A stretch of DNA of 64,000 bases. Source: Galaxea fascicularis. Taxonomy: Eukaryota > Cnidaria > Anthozoa > Scleractinia > Euphylliidae. The stretch spans positions 34,332,984 through 34,396,983 of the forward strand of contig OX419337.1 in the NCBI GenBank assembly GCA_948470475.1, read 5' to 3'. The position numbers and the translations under genes were made by a program. How positions within the stretch are numbered: the stretch's first letter is position 1; each line of letters starts with the position of its first letter. The notes under the pieces were generated by a model. The model was not told the origin of the DNA. It was given only the letters and a program-made list of their open reading frames with translations, and searched no databases. Shown here piece by piece: positions 1 to 13,600 of the stretch.

Positions 1-123
1 CAACAGCTTTTAACTCGACTTAATTAAGCTCGACGTTTGAAACCAAGTCGTGCCAATGTCGTGCTACAGTCGAGCCAAATTGAATTTAGTTCGGCACGAC
101 TTTAGCACGGCGTTTGAAACGGG
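1..123. other. Unassigned flanking sequence
   Basis: No gene is visible. A short motif is present twice in opposite orientation: a gtttgaaac/aagtcgtgcc block near 33-55 and a ggcacgact/gtttgaaac block near 92-120. This suggests the edge of another dispersed repeat. The 510-bp satellite begins directly after it. Confidence 0.4.
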
Positions 124-2600
124 CCTTAAACGCCGCATTATGTATAAACATAAGTAAAACTTAATCTGTGTTACCTGATCCCTTCTTACACAAATATTTT
201 CCAGAGTTTCGATTTTGTTTTTAAGACTATCTTTACTATTTTATTTAGTCAATTAAGGGCCAACCGCTACAATTATATGTAAAAAAAGACACTTACGACC
301 TGATTTGTTCCCATTGTTGAGAATGAACGAGATGGAAAATAGAAAAGAAATGATTACAATGCGATTAAGAATCATTCATTTCAAGTCACGCAAAGGTAAG
401 GCGACACTTTTGAAATATCAACTAATTCATATTTATGCGTAAAACTAAACCTGTTTGCTTGTCATCCTGTATACCTAACCAAAGGCTATCTTTTACCGCA
501 ACACATTAGAATATCTTTCATGTGACGTAAAGGTAAGACAAAACGTTTGTAACATAAATCTAGTTTGCTGGTCACACGGAATACACCGTGGATATGCTTC
601 CTTTTACCATTGGATATGATTATATCTCAAGTACCTTAAACGCCGCATTATGTATAAACATAAGTAAAACTTAATCTGTGTTACCTAATCCCTTCTTACA
701 TAAATATTTTCCAGAGTTTCGATTTTGTTTTTAAGACTATCTTTACTATTTTATTTAGTCAATTAATGGCCAACCGTTACAACAATATGTAAAAAAAGAC
801 ACCTACCAGCTGATTTGTTCCCATTGTTGAGAATGAACGAGATGGAAAATAGAAAAGAAATGATTACAATGCGATTACGAATCATTTATTTCAAGTCACG
901 CAAAGGTAAGGCGACACTTTTGAAATATCATCTAATTCATATTTATGCGTAAAACTAAACCTGTTTGCTTGTCATCCTGTATACCTAACCAAAGGCTGTC
1001 TTTTACCGCAACACATTAGAATATCTTTCATGTGACGTAAAGGTAAGACAAAACGTTTGTAACATAAATCTAGTTTGCTGGTCACACGGAATACACCGTG
1101 GATATGCTTCCTTTTACCATTGGATATGATTATATCTCATGTACCTTAAACGCCGCATTATGTATAAACATAAGTAAAACTTAATCTGTGTTACCTAATC
1201 CCTTCTTACATAAATATTTTCCAGAGTTTCGATTTTGTTTTTAAGACTATCTTTACTATTTTATTTAGTCAATTAAGGGCCAACCGCTACAACAATATGT
1301 AAAAAAAGACACCTACCACCTGATTTGTTCCCATTGTTGAGAATGAACGAGATGGAAAATAGAAAAGAAATGATTACAATGCGATTACGAATCATTTATT
1401 TCAAGTCACGCAAAGGTAAGGCGACACTTTTGAAATATCAACTAATTCATATTTATGCGTAAAACTAAACCTGTTTGCTTGTCATCCTGTATACCTAACC
1501 AAAGGCTGTCTTTTACCGCAACACATTAGAATATCTTTCATGTGACGTAAAGGTAAGACAAAACGTTTGTAACATAAATCTAGTTTGCTGGTCACACGGA
1601 ATACACCGTGGATATGCTTCCTTTTACCATTGGATATGATTATATCTCAAGTACCTTAAACGCCGCATTATGTATAAACATAAGTAAAACTTAATCTGTG
1701 TTACCTAATCCCTTCTTACATAAATATTTTCCAGAGTTTCGATTTTGTTTTTAAGACTATCTTTACTATTTTATTTAGTCAATTAATGGCCAACCGTTAC
1801 AACAATATGTAAAAAAAGACACCTACCAGCTGATTTGTTCCCATTGTTGAGAATGAACGAGATGGAAAATAGAAAAGAAATGATTACAATGCGATTAAGA
1901 ATCATTTATTTCAAGTAACGCAAAGGTAAGGCGACACTCTTGAAATATCATCTAATTCATATTTATGCGTAAAATTAAACCTGTTTGCTTGTCATCCTGT
2001 ATACCTAACCAAAGGCTGTCTTTTACCACAATACATTAGAATATCTTTCATGTGACGTAAAGGTAAGACATGACAAGACGTTTGTAACATAAATCTAGTT
2101 TGCTGGTCACACGGAATACACCGCGGATATGCTTCCTTTTACCATTGGATATGATTATATCTCAAGTACCTTAAACGTCGCATTATGTATAAACATAAGT
2201 AAAACTTAATCTGTGTTACCTAATCCCTTCTTCCATAAATATTTTCCAGAGTTTCGATTTTGTTTTTAAAACTATCTTTACTATTTTGTTTAGTCAATTA
2301 AGAGCCAACCGCTAAAATAATATGTAAAAAAAGACACTTACTACCTGATTTGTTCCCATTGTTGAAAATGGCCGAGATGGAAAGAGAGAATCAATGATTA
2401 GAATACGAATAAATGTAATTCAGTTCATGTCACCAAAACCTATACGAGACTTTTAAAAAAATTAACTACAATAATTCATATTCACGAGCAAACTAAGTGC
2501 GTTTGTTTGTCATCCTGTATACGTAACCATGCTCTCTTTTAGCACAATACGTCAAAATATCTTAAGTATATTTTAAATTTGTAAAATAACTGATAAATTA
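124..2600. repeat. Satellite array, ~510-bp unit
   Basis: Units starting with ccttaaacgccgcatta recur at 124, 634, 1144, 1654 and 2169, so the period is 510-515 bp, and copies differ by only a few substitutions. The last copy is more diverged and grades into the ~400-bp unit after about 2400. The unit is related to the ~400-bp satellite: both share the block with tgatttgt(c/t)ccc, the cgcaaaggtaagg block and the cttgtcatcctgtatacctaacc block. The longer unit has an extra ~110 bp that looks like a second, diverged copy of part of the same sequence. No coding potential is credible. Confidence 0.9.
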
Positions 2601-3114
2601 GGAGCATGAAGAAATGGCAAAGGTTTGAGTACATTTTAAGCTATGTCACTTGCCAACCTCGTTCCCAGGGTCTCTCCTCGTTCGCTCCAGGGAGCGGTAA
2701 GATGAGAGACCCTGGGAACGAGGTTGGTCACTTGCAAGCTTCTGACGTAAATAAGACTGCCTTTTCTAGTTAGTTTACTGACATAATTAAGGGGCAAATC
2801 TATAATAATGTAACAAAGACACTTACAGCCTGATTTGTCCCCAATGTTGGAAACGAACGAATTGGAAAATAGAAAATCAATAATTACAATACAATTAATT
2901 AACACTCATTTTATGTGAAGCGAAGATAAAGCGAGACTTTTGAGATGTTGACTAATTCATATTCATGAATAAAGCTAAATCTGTTTGCGTGTCATCCTTT
3001 TTATCTAACCATGCTCTCCTTTACCACAATACATCAGAATATCTTAAGTATCTTTTAAATTTGTAAAATAACTGATAAATTAGGAGCATGAAGAAATGGC
3101 AAAGGTTCGAGTAC
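2600..3114. repeat. Satellite, ~400-bp unit (left flank of Polinton A)
   Basis: This is slightly more than one copy of the ~400-bp unit, with the landmarks ggcaaaggtttgagtac, ttactgacacaattaagg and tgatttgtccccaatgttgg. It stops at gagtac at 3114, where Polinton A begins. The same unit resumes at 21712 in the expected phase (gtacattttaagctatg). Confidence 0.85.
2654..2727. mobile_element. 74-bp foldback MITE, hAT-like
   Basis: The insert is a near-perfect hairpin: its left arm reads caacctcgttcccagggtc and its right arm is the reverse complement. It interrupts a satellite copy and is flanked by tcacttgc on both sides (2646-2653 and 2728-2735). A 7-8 bp duplication suits a hAT-type non-autonomous element. 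The family assignment is inference from duplication length only. Confidence 0.75.
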
Positions 3115-3330
3115 AGTAGTATAGCAGTTGGCGGTTCTGGGCCAGTGAATCAAAGGCAGAACCCGAGAGAGAATTCAGATCTCATACCAAGACGGTTTCA
3201 GGCCAGTTTATACAGATCTGAGAAATCCAAGACAGAAATCCTAAGACAGAATCTCAGCTCTGAAAATCCGGCACCTAGATCTCAGCTCTAAAAATTCAGC
3301 ACCTAAATTTCAGCACCTGAATCTCAGTGC
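3115..3330 (+). repeat. Left terminal inverted repeat of Polinton A
   Basis: It begins agtagtatag and contains ttctgggccagtgaatc, followed by short degenerate repeats of the types aatccaagacagaaatcc and ctcagcacctaaat. Its outer part is the reverse complement of the sequence ending at 21711. Confidence 0.8.
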
Positions 3331-3800
3331 ACAGAAAAAAGAATCTTTTATTTTTTTTATTTATTTTTTTATGAAATATTTTCATATTTTTTAATTTTTA
3401 TTATTATTATTTTTTTAATATTTATTTATTTACACTACTTACAATACTAATACTTACACTGCCTACAATACAACACGATAACTCATGCTACTTACAATAC
3501 TAATACTTACACTACCTACAATACAACACGATAACTCATGCTACTTACAATACTAATACTTACACTACTTACAATACAATACGATAATTCACGCTACTTA
3601 CAATACTAATACTTACACTACTTACAATACAGATACTTCTATTGCTTACAATGCAATACAATTATTCACACCACTTGTAATACTGATATTTACACTACTT
3701 ACATGACTCACAATATAATAAGATTAATTATGCTACTTACAATCCTCACACCATTGACAATACGTATATTTGCGCTATTGCATTATGATTTACAGTTCTT
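3330..3800. repeat. AT-rich stretch and ~53-bp minisatellite
   Basis: A T-rich low-complexity stretch (3340-3420) is followed by tandem repeats of ctacttacaatactaatac plus acactacctacaatacaac, with a period near 53 bp. The repeats decay towards 3800. No gene is visible. The array lies between the Polinton A terminus and the 3' side of the inserted LINE. Confidence 0.7.
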
Positions 3801-6800
3801 GCTACATGAAGGGGGTGGGGAGCTAGCAAAATCAAGTCAGTGAGCAATGCTCAATTTTCCACTGCATTTGGAGTTTCGTTTGAAGTTAAAAAATACTGGG
3901 GTTTTTAGAAGAAACCTTGCACGAATATACATAGTGTTTCACGAGTAGCAGGAGGAGATCCAGTCTGCACTTTTGGATGGAGGACAACGAAGCTATTTCA
4001 TCAGTTAAATTAAATAGAATCTGCTCAGCAGAAAGATTCACATTTAATTTGTGTACATCGTTGAACCACTTTATGATGTTTGAGTATATTGAAATAGAGG
4101 GATCACACTCTAGAAATGTATGGAATATAGAATCTGTTCTAGAACATAAATTTCAGAGGTCGTCGGTTGCCATATTAAATTTCTTGAGTTCCTTCTTGGT
4201 AATGATCACCTTGTGTAAGATTTTAAATAAAAATTGTCTTAACTTGTTGTCTTTAGTGATCTGATATATCCTGGCAAAATTGCTTTTCCAGTCAAAAAAA
4301 AAATTTGGGCATCTTTCCTTCCATTTTGTGATTCCTGTAGGCTCCGACACAGAGCACTCATTAAATAGTTTGTAATAATGTTTACAGCGCATTTTAGACA
4401 GGGGTAAAGTATTGTCTTTGAATAAGTAGATCAAATCAGGAGTCGAAAAAAGAAATTCACTAGAGATCGAAGTTTGCAGTGCAGATTGCTTCAGCGAGCT
4501 TGGTATGGCAGCGATGATTTGAAGGTATTGTAAGAAGTTAACTTTCAATCCAAATTTATCATGGAATTCTTCAAGGGATAGAAATTTCCCTTCTGTACTC
4601 AGACGACCTTGCACGAAATATATTCCACGTTCCAACCAAGTTTGCCAAAACAGTGTTTTTTGATCAATTGTTATGTCCTTGTTGTTCCATAATATAAATT
4701 TCCCTTTTTGTTCTCCTCCGTATGTATTGCTCAATTCTTGAAAATATCCTAGTAATTCGCGATAAAACAGGGGAAAATTCGCTTCAAAGAGACTAACGTT
4801 GTAGTTGCACTTTAATAAAAAGGTCAGACCACCATATTTGTTAAAAAAATAATTAGGAATAGCCTTCCAGTTGGCGTTTGTGTCATCTAGAGGTCTACCA
4901 ATCCAACTTAACCGCAACGATTTAGCCATTGTTCTGAAGTTCATAAAATTTAAGCCTCCGTCAGATATAGGTTGATAAACAATCTGTCTCTTTATTTTAT
5001 CCTTTTTGTTCCTCCACAAAAAAGCAAAAAGTTCGGCTTGCGTTTTCTGGATTACAGGTTCAGGGACAGTTAACGTTGATGCTGCGTATATCAATTGAGA
5101 GACACCTACTGTCTTCGCCAACATTGAACGACCGTACAGTGAGAGATCACGTGTTTGCCAAATGTTCAATTTCGTCTTCATTTTACGAATTTTACTGAAG
5201 AAATTTTCCTCATTGTTTTTGTCTTCATCATATGATAAAAAAGCGCCAAGAGCCTTGATTGGTTCTGTTATACACTTGAAGCCCATAATTTTGTCCTTAT
5301 TACCTTTCTGAGAACCGATCCACATAATTTTTGTCTTTGTTTTGTTCAAGTTCAGACCCGATATTGCACCAAAGCCATTGATCATATGAAGAGAAGTTTT
5401 GAGAGATGCTACAGTGCTTGAGATCACAGTTGTATCATCTGTAAATTGAGTTAATCTTGCTTCACACGCGTTAGGTAGTGAGATACCCTTACAGTCGGGA
5501 TCATGGCGGAGTTTTATAGGCAGAATTTCCACTGCAAGTACAAATAAAAAAGGACTCAACGGACATCCTTGCCGTACACCTCTAGAGACTTTAAAATAAT
5601 TTGTCATGTACCCGCCATTCATCACTCCACTTTCGATGTCGTTGTAGAGAATCGAGACCCACTTTCTAATCTTAGGCCCAAAATTGAATATTTCTAAGGC
5701 TTGATGGAGAAAACTCCATTCTAAAGTATCAAAGGCTTTCTCAAAGTCTATAAAAAGAAGGATACCAGGAATTTTGTTAACGTCGGTAAAGTTCATTAGG
5801 TCATTTAAAAGGCGAATGTTGTGTCCGATATACCTTCCTTTAATGAAACCCGTTTGATCGGAATGGATTAAAGACGGAAGGGAAGGTTCGATGCGCATTG
5901 CTATTATCCTAGCAAGAATTTTGTAGTCGACGCTGAGAAGGGTTATTGGGCGCCAACATGTTATTTCATTCAAGTTTTCTTCACTCTTGGGTATCAGGGA
6001 AATAATTCCTCTTCTTTGTGATATTGAGAGTTGATTTTCGTGGAATGCTTCGTTGTAGCAATCCAAAAGATTTCCACCAAGCAAGTCTATAAATGCTTCA
6101 TAGAATTCGACAGAAAAACCGTCGTCGCCGGGCGTTTTGTTTTTCTGAAAGAGTGTTATAACTTTTTTAATTTCCTCCATTGAAATATCATTTTACATTT
6201 CAGTTTGTTCTTCATTAGTTAACTTTGGTATCTCTACGTCTTTTACAAATTGGTTAAAGTTCAACCTTTGAACATTTCCATTTTCGGCAATTTTAGAGCT
6301 TAGTATTTTAGAGAAGTGATCTTCAATTCTTCTGTTTACATCCTTGAAATTGGTTATTATTTTATCTTTCTCATCTTTCTATCATAATTTTTCTTCTCCA
6401 GGTTGAAAAAATATTTTGTTGGCTTCTCTCCTTGCTCAACCCATCTTGCTTTGGATCTAAATATTGCCTCTTTTCCTTTTGAATCATACATATCTTTCAA
6501 TTCTTTCTTAGCTAATTCGTATTTATCCAATAAGTTTTGGTTGAAATATTGATTGTTACATATTTGTCGGTCTAGTTTTTGGATTTCGTCCTGCAGCTCA
6601 AGTTCTTTTTTCTTTAGTTTTAGTCTTCTTTCTTTGAAGTATTGGATGGTTTTAGAACGAATTTCCATTTTAATCATTTCCCAAAGGAGCTTTTTACTTT
6701 TAACTTCTTGATATTTATCCAAAATTCTTGGGTAAAATGTGTTTATAAGATTTATATAATCTTTGTCTTCTAATAATTGATTATAAATTTCCACGATCCC

Positions 6801-7293
6801 GGGCCCCTCTTAAATTCCCCTTGGATTTCAAAAGATAAAAAAATTGCTTTGTGGTCAGGTGCGATAGATGGTCGGATCTCGGCTCTTTTTGCATTTACAG
6901 CTACTGTATCGGAGACAAGAAAATAGTCAATTCTAGATTTAAGCTTCAGGCTTTTCGACTCATACGTAAAGGCTTTGGTATTGGGATGAAGCTTACGGTA
7001 TATGTCAACTAGGTTTAATTCTTCCATAAGATCGACAATGGAGTTCCTATAGGTTGTTTCTTTCCACGGAAGGCCGCCGCATTTGTCTTTAGGGAACAGA
7101 GCACCATTCCAATCACCTGCTATAATTGTCTTCGTAATATCAGTTTTCGAGATCAGATTGGCGCCCAAACTTCTAATAAATAACTCTTGTTCCGAACCTT
7201 TATTTGGAGCATAAACATTGACAACGAACAGCTGTTCGTCACCTATGTTAATTTTTGCAATTATATGTCTTCCGTCTTGGTCAACGTGTACAG

Positions 7294-7622
7294 TGTAGTG
7301 AAAAGGACATTTCAGTGAGTCTTTTATGATGTCACTGCAGATCAGAGTATCAAGTTTCGAAACAAGCACATGGTTTCAGTTGAGTTTATTTACTAAGAAG
7401 ACAAAGCTTTTTTTATTGCGGAACAAAGGCACGAAAAAAACTTGTAAGTGTCGATCAGTTTTACTAAGCTTTCTCGTTCGTTCTTTATTCAGTTTTCTGT
7501 TTCGCTTCATTCAGTCATTTATGTGTTTAATTTCAGTGAATCGCTTGTTCGTGTGATGTTCAGCGCATCTCAAATTTTTCCCTTTGTTACCGTTGTTAAG
7601 TAGAGAACATTGGGTTCCTACA
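7294..7622 (+). repeat. 5' LTR of BEL/Pao
   Basis: It starts tgtagtgaaaagg, ends gggttcctaca, and matches 14297-14625 throughout as far as I can compare. It should hold the promoter and transcription start. I do not see a confident TATA box, and no primer-binding site complementary to a familiar tRNA end is obvious just downstream. Confidence 0.92.
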
Positions 7623-7663
7623 TCATTCAAAGTTTTTTTCCCTCCGCGTCGAAGTTTAACAAG

Positions 7664-10600
7664 ATGTCAGATGAAGCGAAACGTACGTCGCTTACGAAGG
7701 AATTGCTGCCGAGCGAAGGACCTCGTCAAGAAAACCCTATTTCATCTTATCAGGTTTCACAATCCGAAAAGGCGGATTCCAGGTCAGAATTTGTGGCGAG
7801 TAAAAGACAGATAGTGCCGTCGAAGATTGTCGATTCGGAGGAATTTAGGATTGAGAGAGCGATTGATTTGAAAGCAAGGAAGGCGGGACATTTGGGAGAC
7901 GTGACGAAGAAATTGAATTTAGTTCAAGATCTGCTTGCCGGCGAAGCAAGTGAGGAGGAAATACTTCGAAGTGTATATGATTATGAACATGCTTTTCACA
8001 AATTTGTAGATGCTCTCGAAAAGTATATGCAATTTGAGGATGACGAAGGAATGGTAGCTGTGGCAAAGGAAAGTTACGAGAAGGAGATTGAGCGCAAATT
8101 TCTTCTGGATGTTGATATAAGCAAATGGAAATCTAACATGAAGTATGTGACGAAAGCAAATGCGAAATCGAGCCGTCATTCGCGTCGATCAAGTAAGACG
8201 GGAAAGGATTCGTGTTCCACTCGTAGTAGCATAAAGGAAAAGAGAAGAATTGTCGAAGAGGCGAGATTGAAGATGGAGGCTTTAGAAGAAAAGCAGAGTT
8301 TAGAACGTCGCTTAGAAGAAGAAGAAGTTGAGTTTAAACGAAGAGAACTTGAACTTGAGGAGGAAAGAAAGCGAAGCAAGGCTGAGTTAGCGAGGAAACT
8401 GGAAAAGATGACAGCAGAAATAGAATTAAAGAAGGCTGCGGTCGAGTTGAAAATGGAACAAGAAGAATTACAAAGCGAATACTCAGACGAAAAAAGTGGA
8501 GTAAATGAGGCGAGTCCAGCCCTGGTACCAAGGGTGGTTCCTGATGTACCACGCCCCCCAATAGGCTCACAATCTAAAATATTGCCAGGCGTGCTTCCCG
8601 TTCTTCATGTTCAAACAGTAGCAACGCCCAAGGAGGAGACAAATAAACTGGAGGTGTCGTCAGCATCAGTTCCTTCTCTGAGTGATGTGTCATCCTTTTA
8701 CGCACCCCTACCTAACCTGTTAGCCTCGCAACAGAAGACCAATTTAAGTGCAGATGTACATGATTTCATCCCTCGTGTACACCCACCGAAGGAGACTACA
8801 TGCCCCCCATTTGCCAAAAAGAAAGAGAGTTTGTCCCCCCCAGAGCAGTATGTAAGCGAGCAGCAAACACCCTATAGGAGTACATCATCTGAAGCTCAGT
8901 TAGCTCCTCAACCAGGTCACACCCCTCTCGAGCAAGCTTTGTTACAGACCGTCCAACAACTCGCACAACAGTCAGCACCACAAGTGCGTCATCCAGAACC
9001 TCAAGCAGACACGGCTCCTTGGTTAACGATAGCAGAAGCACTCAAGCAAGGTCCCTCATTGCCAAAGATAGAACTGATGAAGTTTGGAGGAGATCCCTCA
9101 GAATATGGTGAATTTACTGTTAACTTTCGTGACCACATCGAGAGCCAGGTCACCGATGATTCCCAGAGATTAACCCGTTTGCTAGCACAGTGTGTTGGAA
9201 AGGCCAAGGATGCGATCAAGAGTTGTGTCAATCTCCCCATGGGCCAGAGATATGAGGAAGCTTGGAAAACCCTAACGAAGAATTTTGGTCAACCCCATAT
9301 GGTGGTCGATGCACATTTGAGAAAACTGAGAGAGCTTAACATAAGACGAGGTGATGCCGCTAGTCTAATGGATTTCGCCAGAAGACTGGAAGACGTGAAA
9401 AGGGTGTTAACTAGTATGGGGCCCCGTTATGCAGTTCGTCTCGATAACGAAGATATGATCCTGATGCTTATGAGGAAACTGCCTGATGAAAGCCTGAAAC
9501 GAAAATGGATAGATATTGCTGGTGATATTATCCAATCCAAGGGCCAGGTTAGCTTTGCCGACTTCTTGAGCTTCATCCAGAAGCGGGCTGATCGCTTAAA
9601 CAATCGTTTTGGGCAAGAACTGAAGCCATCACCAGCGCAAAATGACAGAGAAAGAAGATTAGTTAGGTGGGACCGACAAGAGCCACCCCGAAGAGCTACT
9701 ACCCTTCATGTTGCTGCCGACAATAACGCATCCAGGAGGCCTGGCGGTGCAAGATCAGCTACCTCAAAGTGTTATCATTGTTCTGGTTCACACGCAGTTT
9801 GGCAGTGTGAGAGTTTTAGAAGTGCACCTTATGAAGAACGATTACGAACTGTACAGTCGAAGAGATTGTGTGGAAGTTGCTTGGGGCAAGGACATTATTC
9901 AAGAGATTGCATGAAGAAATTTACCTGTCGAAAGCCAGGGTGTGGGAAGAGACACCACTTCCTCATCCACCCTCCTGACAACCGGAATACCACAGACTCT
10001 GCAGTGAAGGCGAACAGTGTAGAGCAGGGACCAGTTATTGTAAACCAGAGCTCTGTTGGTGGAACAGCCGCTGCACCCATTGAACCGAATCCTTCTTTGG
10101 TTACCCAGCCAGTTACTGTGTCATGCACCTTCAGAGAATCTGCTCCCGTCGAAACATCCAGAAACAGTCGTCCAAGGGTCTGCTTCAAGGTCGTCCCAGT
10201 ACGAGTCAGTGGGCCAGGAAGCGATAAACAGCTTACAACGTATGCCTTCCTAGACAGTGGGTCAGACACAACACTCTGCTTGAGAAGTCTAGTAGAAGAA
10301 TTGGGCCTGGAAAGTGAAGCCACTGATTTCACCCTTTCAACAGTCAATTGTGAAGGGAAGGAACATGGTCATCGAGCCTGCTTGGATATAGAAGCGCTTG
10401 ATGGAAGAACGAGGTTTACCCTCGATCAAGTTCTAACGACAAAGAGCCTGCCCATTAGTGAGAGGCACTTCGCCAGCAATAGAGAATTGAGAAAATGGCC
10501 ACACCTCGATGGTGTCAGTCTCCCTGAAATAGAAGGACATCGAGTCGCTATCCTCATTGGCAGTGACAGACCAGATATTATTGAGGGCAATTCAGAGATT

Positions 10601-13600
10601 AGGAAAGGGGCTAGGGGTCAGCCCTATGCCGTGAACACTCCCTTAGGTTGGACAGTGTATGGTCCAATGGGTGAACTGAACGGTGATGGAGTCCACATCA
10701 ATTTTGTTAGAAGTGACCGCGAAGAGATGTTAAGTAAGCAGTTGGAACTTTTGTACAACGCCGAATTCAAGGGTACTCTAGTAGATGTTGAAGAGAGTTT
10801 GTCATGCGAAGACCAGAGAGCAAAGCAGATTATGGAGGAATCAGTTGCACTCGTCAATGGCCACTATCAGCTCAAGCTGCCGTTCCGACACGATCCAGCC
10901 TGCTTTCCCGAAAGCCTCCCAGTTGCAAGGAAGAGATTGCACTGGTTGAAAAGGAAGATGGAGAGGGATCCTGAGTTTCACAAGCAATATACAAGAGTTA
11001 TCAATAAATATCAGGAAGAAGGATCCTCAAGACAAGTCCCAGATGAAGAAGTTCCTACCCTCAAACCTATTTGGTACTTACCACATCACGCTGTATGGCA
11101 TCCCAGGAAGCCTGATGAGCCAAGGGTGGTCTTTGATTGCGCCTGCAAGTCCGAAGGTGTCTCGTTGAATAATCAGTTGCTGCAGGGACCAGAGAACACC
11201 AGTTCACTGATAGGAGTGATTCTGAGATTTAGAGTTAACAGGGTGGCCGTGGCAGCTGATATTAAACGGATGTTCCATCAGGTGTTTGTGTCTCATGAGG
11301 ACCGAGGTGCCCTGTGCTATTTGTGGTGGCCAGATGGGGATTTTACCAAGGACCCGAAAACATTTCAGATGCTGGTGCATATCTTCGGAGCTACCTCATC
11401 GCCTAGTGTTTGCGGTTATGCATTGAGAAGAACAGCTGCAGACAACAGCAAGAACTTCTCCCCAGAGACCATTGATGCGGTTCTGAGAGACTTTTATGTC
11501 GATGATCTGCTTAAGTCCTTCAAAACGACAGGTCAAGCGGTGCAGATCACAAAGGAGCTTCAAGAGCTACTAGCGAAAGGAGGATTTGAGCTGACCAAGG
11601 TGATGTCCAATGAGCGTGAAGTGCTAAACGCTTTCCCACTTGATCATCGCGCACCCGCTGTGAAGAATTTAGATCTCAAGCTAGACAGTCTGCCGATGGA
11701 CCGTGCCCTAGGGATTCATTGGGATGTGGAGGCGGACACTTTCAACTTAGTTGTTTCCAACAAACTTCAGCCAGAGACCCGCAAAGGCATCCTGTCGTCA
11801 ATCGCAACAGTATACGATCCTCTTGGCTTGGCTGGTCCCCTACTCCTTCCCGGTAGAGAGATAAACCAAGAGCTCTGCAGAATGAAGTACGATTGGAACG
11901 ACAAGCTCCCTGACGAACTGGCGGTTAAGTGGAGGGATTGGAAGAGAGGACTTGCAAGCCTCACAAGTTACAGCATCCCTCGGTCCTTGACTCCCCGAGA
12001 CTTTGGAGAAGTAGAAAGAGCTGAGCTCCATCACTTTGCAGATGCTTCTGAGGGACATGGATATGGAACAGTATCCTACCTACGCTTCGTTAACAAAGAT
12101 GGCAGCATACACAATAGTTTTGTGATGGGTAAATCACGAGTGAGGCCTCTAAGGAGCGGTATTACTGTGCCTAAGATGGAGTTGACCGCTGCAACCTTGT
12201 TGATCAAGATAAATGAGCTCATCACAAAGGAGCTGGAGGGTCGCATCGAGGTTCACAGTATAACCTTCTGGACCGATTCTATGATCGTCCTGAGGTACAT
12301 ATTCAATGAAACAAGAAGATTTGTCACCTTCGTCGCTAATCGTATTGCCGTGATCAGAGAAGGATCAAGGCCTTCACAATGGCGTCATGTTAGATCGGAA
12401 TCTAACCCCGCTGATTACGCTTCAAGAGGAATAAAAGCCTCCGAAACTGAGAAGTTAGAGATGTGGAAACGTGGCCCGAATTTCCTGTGGAAGGACTCGA
12501 ATGAGTGGCCACAGCAACCCAATGACCTCCATCAAGAACTCTCAGACTCCGATGAGGGAGTGAAGAAGGAAAAGGTCACTGTTAATGTGTGCGTTGGGGA
12601 GGAAGATTTCTGGGATACTTTATTTGAAAGATACTCCACGTGGGAGAGATTAAGAAGAGTAGTAGCCTGGCTAATCCGAGCAGCTCACATACTGGTACAA
12701 CTGCGAACTGCGCCAGCAGTGTCGACGGTCTCATCCGCGAAATCGGAGAGGAAGATGCCACACCTCTCGTTGTCAGATTTGGAAGAAGCAGAGAGGAGAA
12801 TCGTGAAGAATGTTCAGACCCAAGCCTTTCCTGAAGAGTTTTCCCGTCCCGATTCAGGTAAAGGCCCTTTTGCCAAGTTAAAGCCGTTTGTGAGTAATGG
12901 AGTCTTGCGAGTTGGGGGAAGACTCGATCGTGCACACCTCCACTATGACGCTAAGCACCCGGTTATATTGCCTGGAAAGCATTGCATTACAGAAATGGTT
13001 ATTCTCCATTACCACCTTGTGAACGGTCACGTGGGTCCTCATCAAGTACTAGCAGAGACGAGGCAGCGCTTCTGGATAGTAAACGGCATTTCGTCCATCA
13101 GGCGTGTCTTACGGCGATGCCATGAATGTAAGCGCCAGAATGCCTTAGTTGGAGAACAGATTACAGCACCTCTTCCGGCAGTAAGAGTTTCGTCGGACAG
13201 CCACCAGTTGATCTTCCCATTCGCTGCCGTGGGTATAGATTATTTTGGTCCACTTTACGTTCACACGGGACCCCTTACCAGATCGGCAAGGAAGAACCCC
13301 AAACTCCACAAACGCTATGGTTGTATTTTCACCTGCCTCAGGTACAGAGCTGTCCACATCGAGATCGCAAGTGACCTGTCAACAGACAGCTTTATTAATG
13401 CAGTCACAAGATTCGTCGCGAGACGAGGTCCACCCAGAGTAATTTATAGCGACAATGGCTCAAATTTTAGAGGAGCAGAAACTGACATCCTGGAGGCGTT
13501 GAGGACTTGGGACCAAGACAGAGTTGGACGCGAGCTGCTTCGAAAGAATATTCAGTGGCACTTTAATCCACCTCTGGCTAGCCATCAAGGAGGTGTTTGG

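Noticed and set aside
1..3000. CRISPR-like array at the left end
   Set aside because: The repeat unit is ~510 bp with no short repeats and spacers; it is a eukaryotic satellite.
3977..4264. Plus-strand 95-codon frame over the LINE 3' end
   Set aside because: It is the antisense shadow of the LINE ORF2 C-terminus.
7326..7556. 76-codon frame inside the 5' LTR, identical to one in the 3' LTR
   Set aside because: It exists twice only because the LTRs are identical. No domain or coding signature.
9895..10347. Minus-strand 150-codon frame inside BEL gag-pol
   Set aside because: Antisense shadow of the gag-protease region with no family resemblance.
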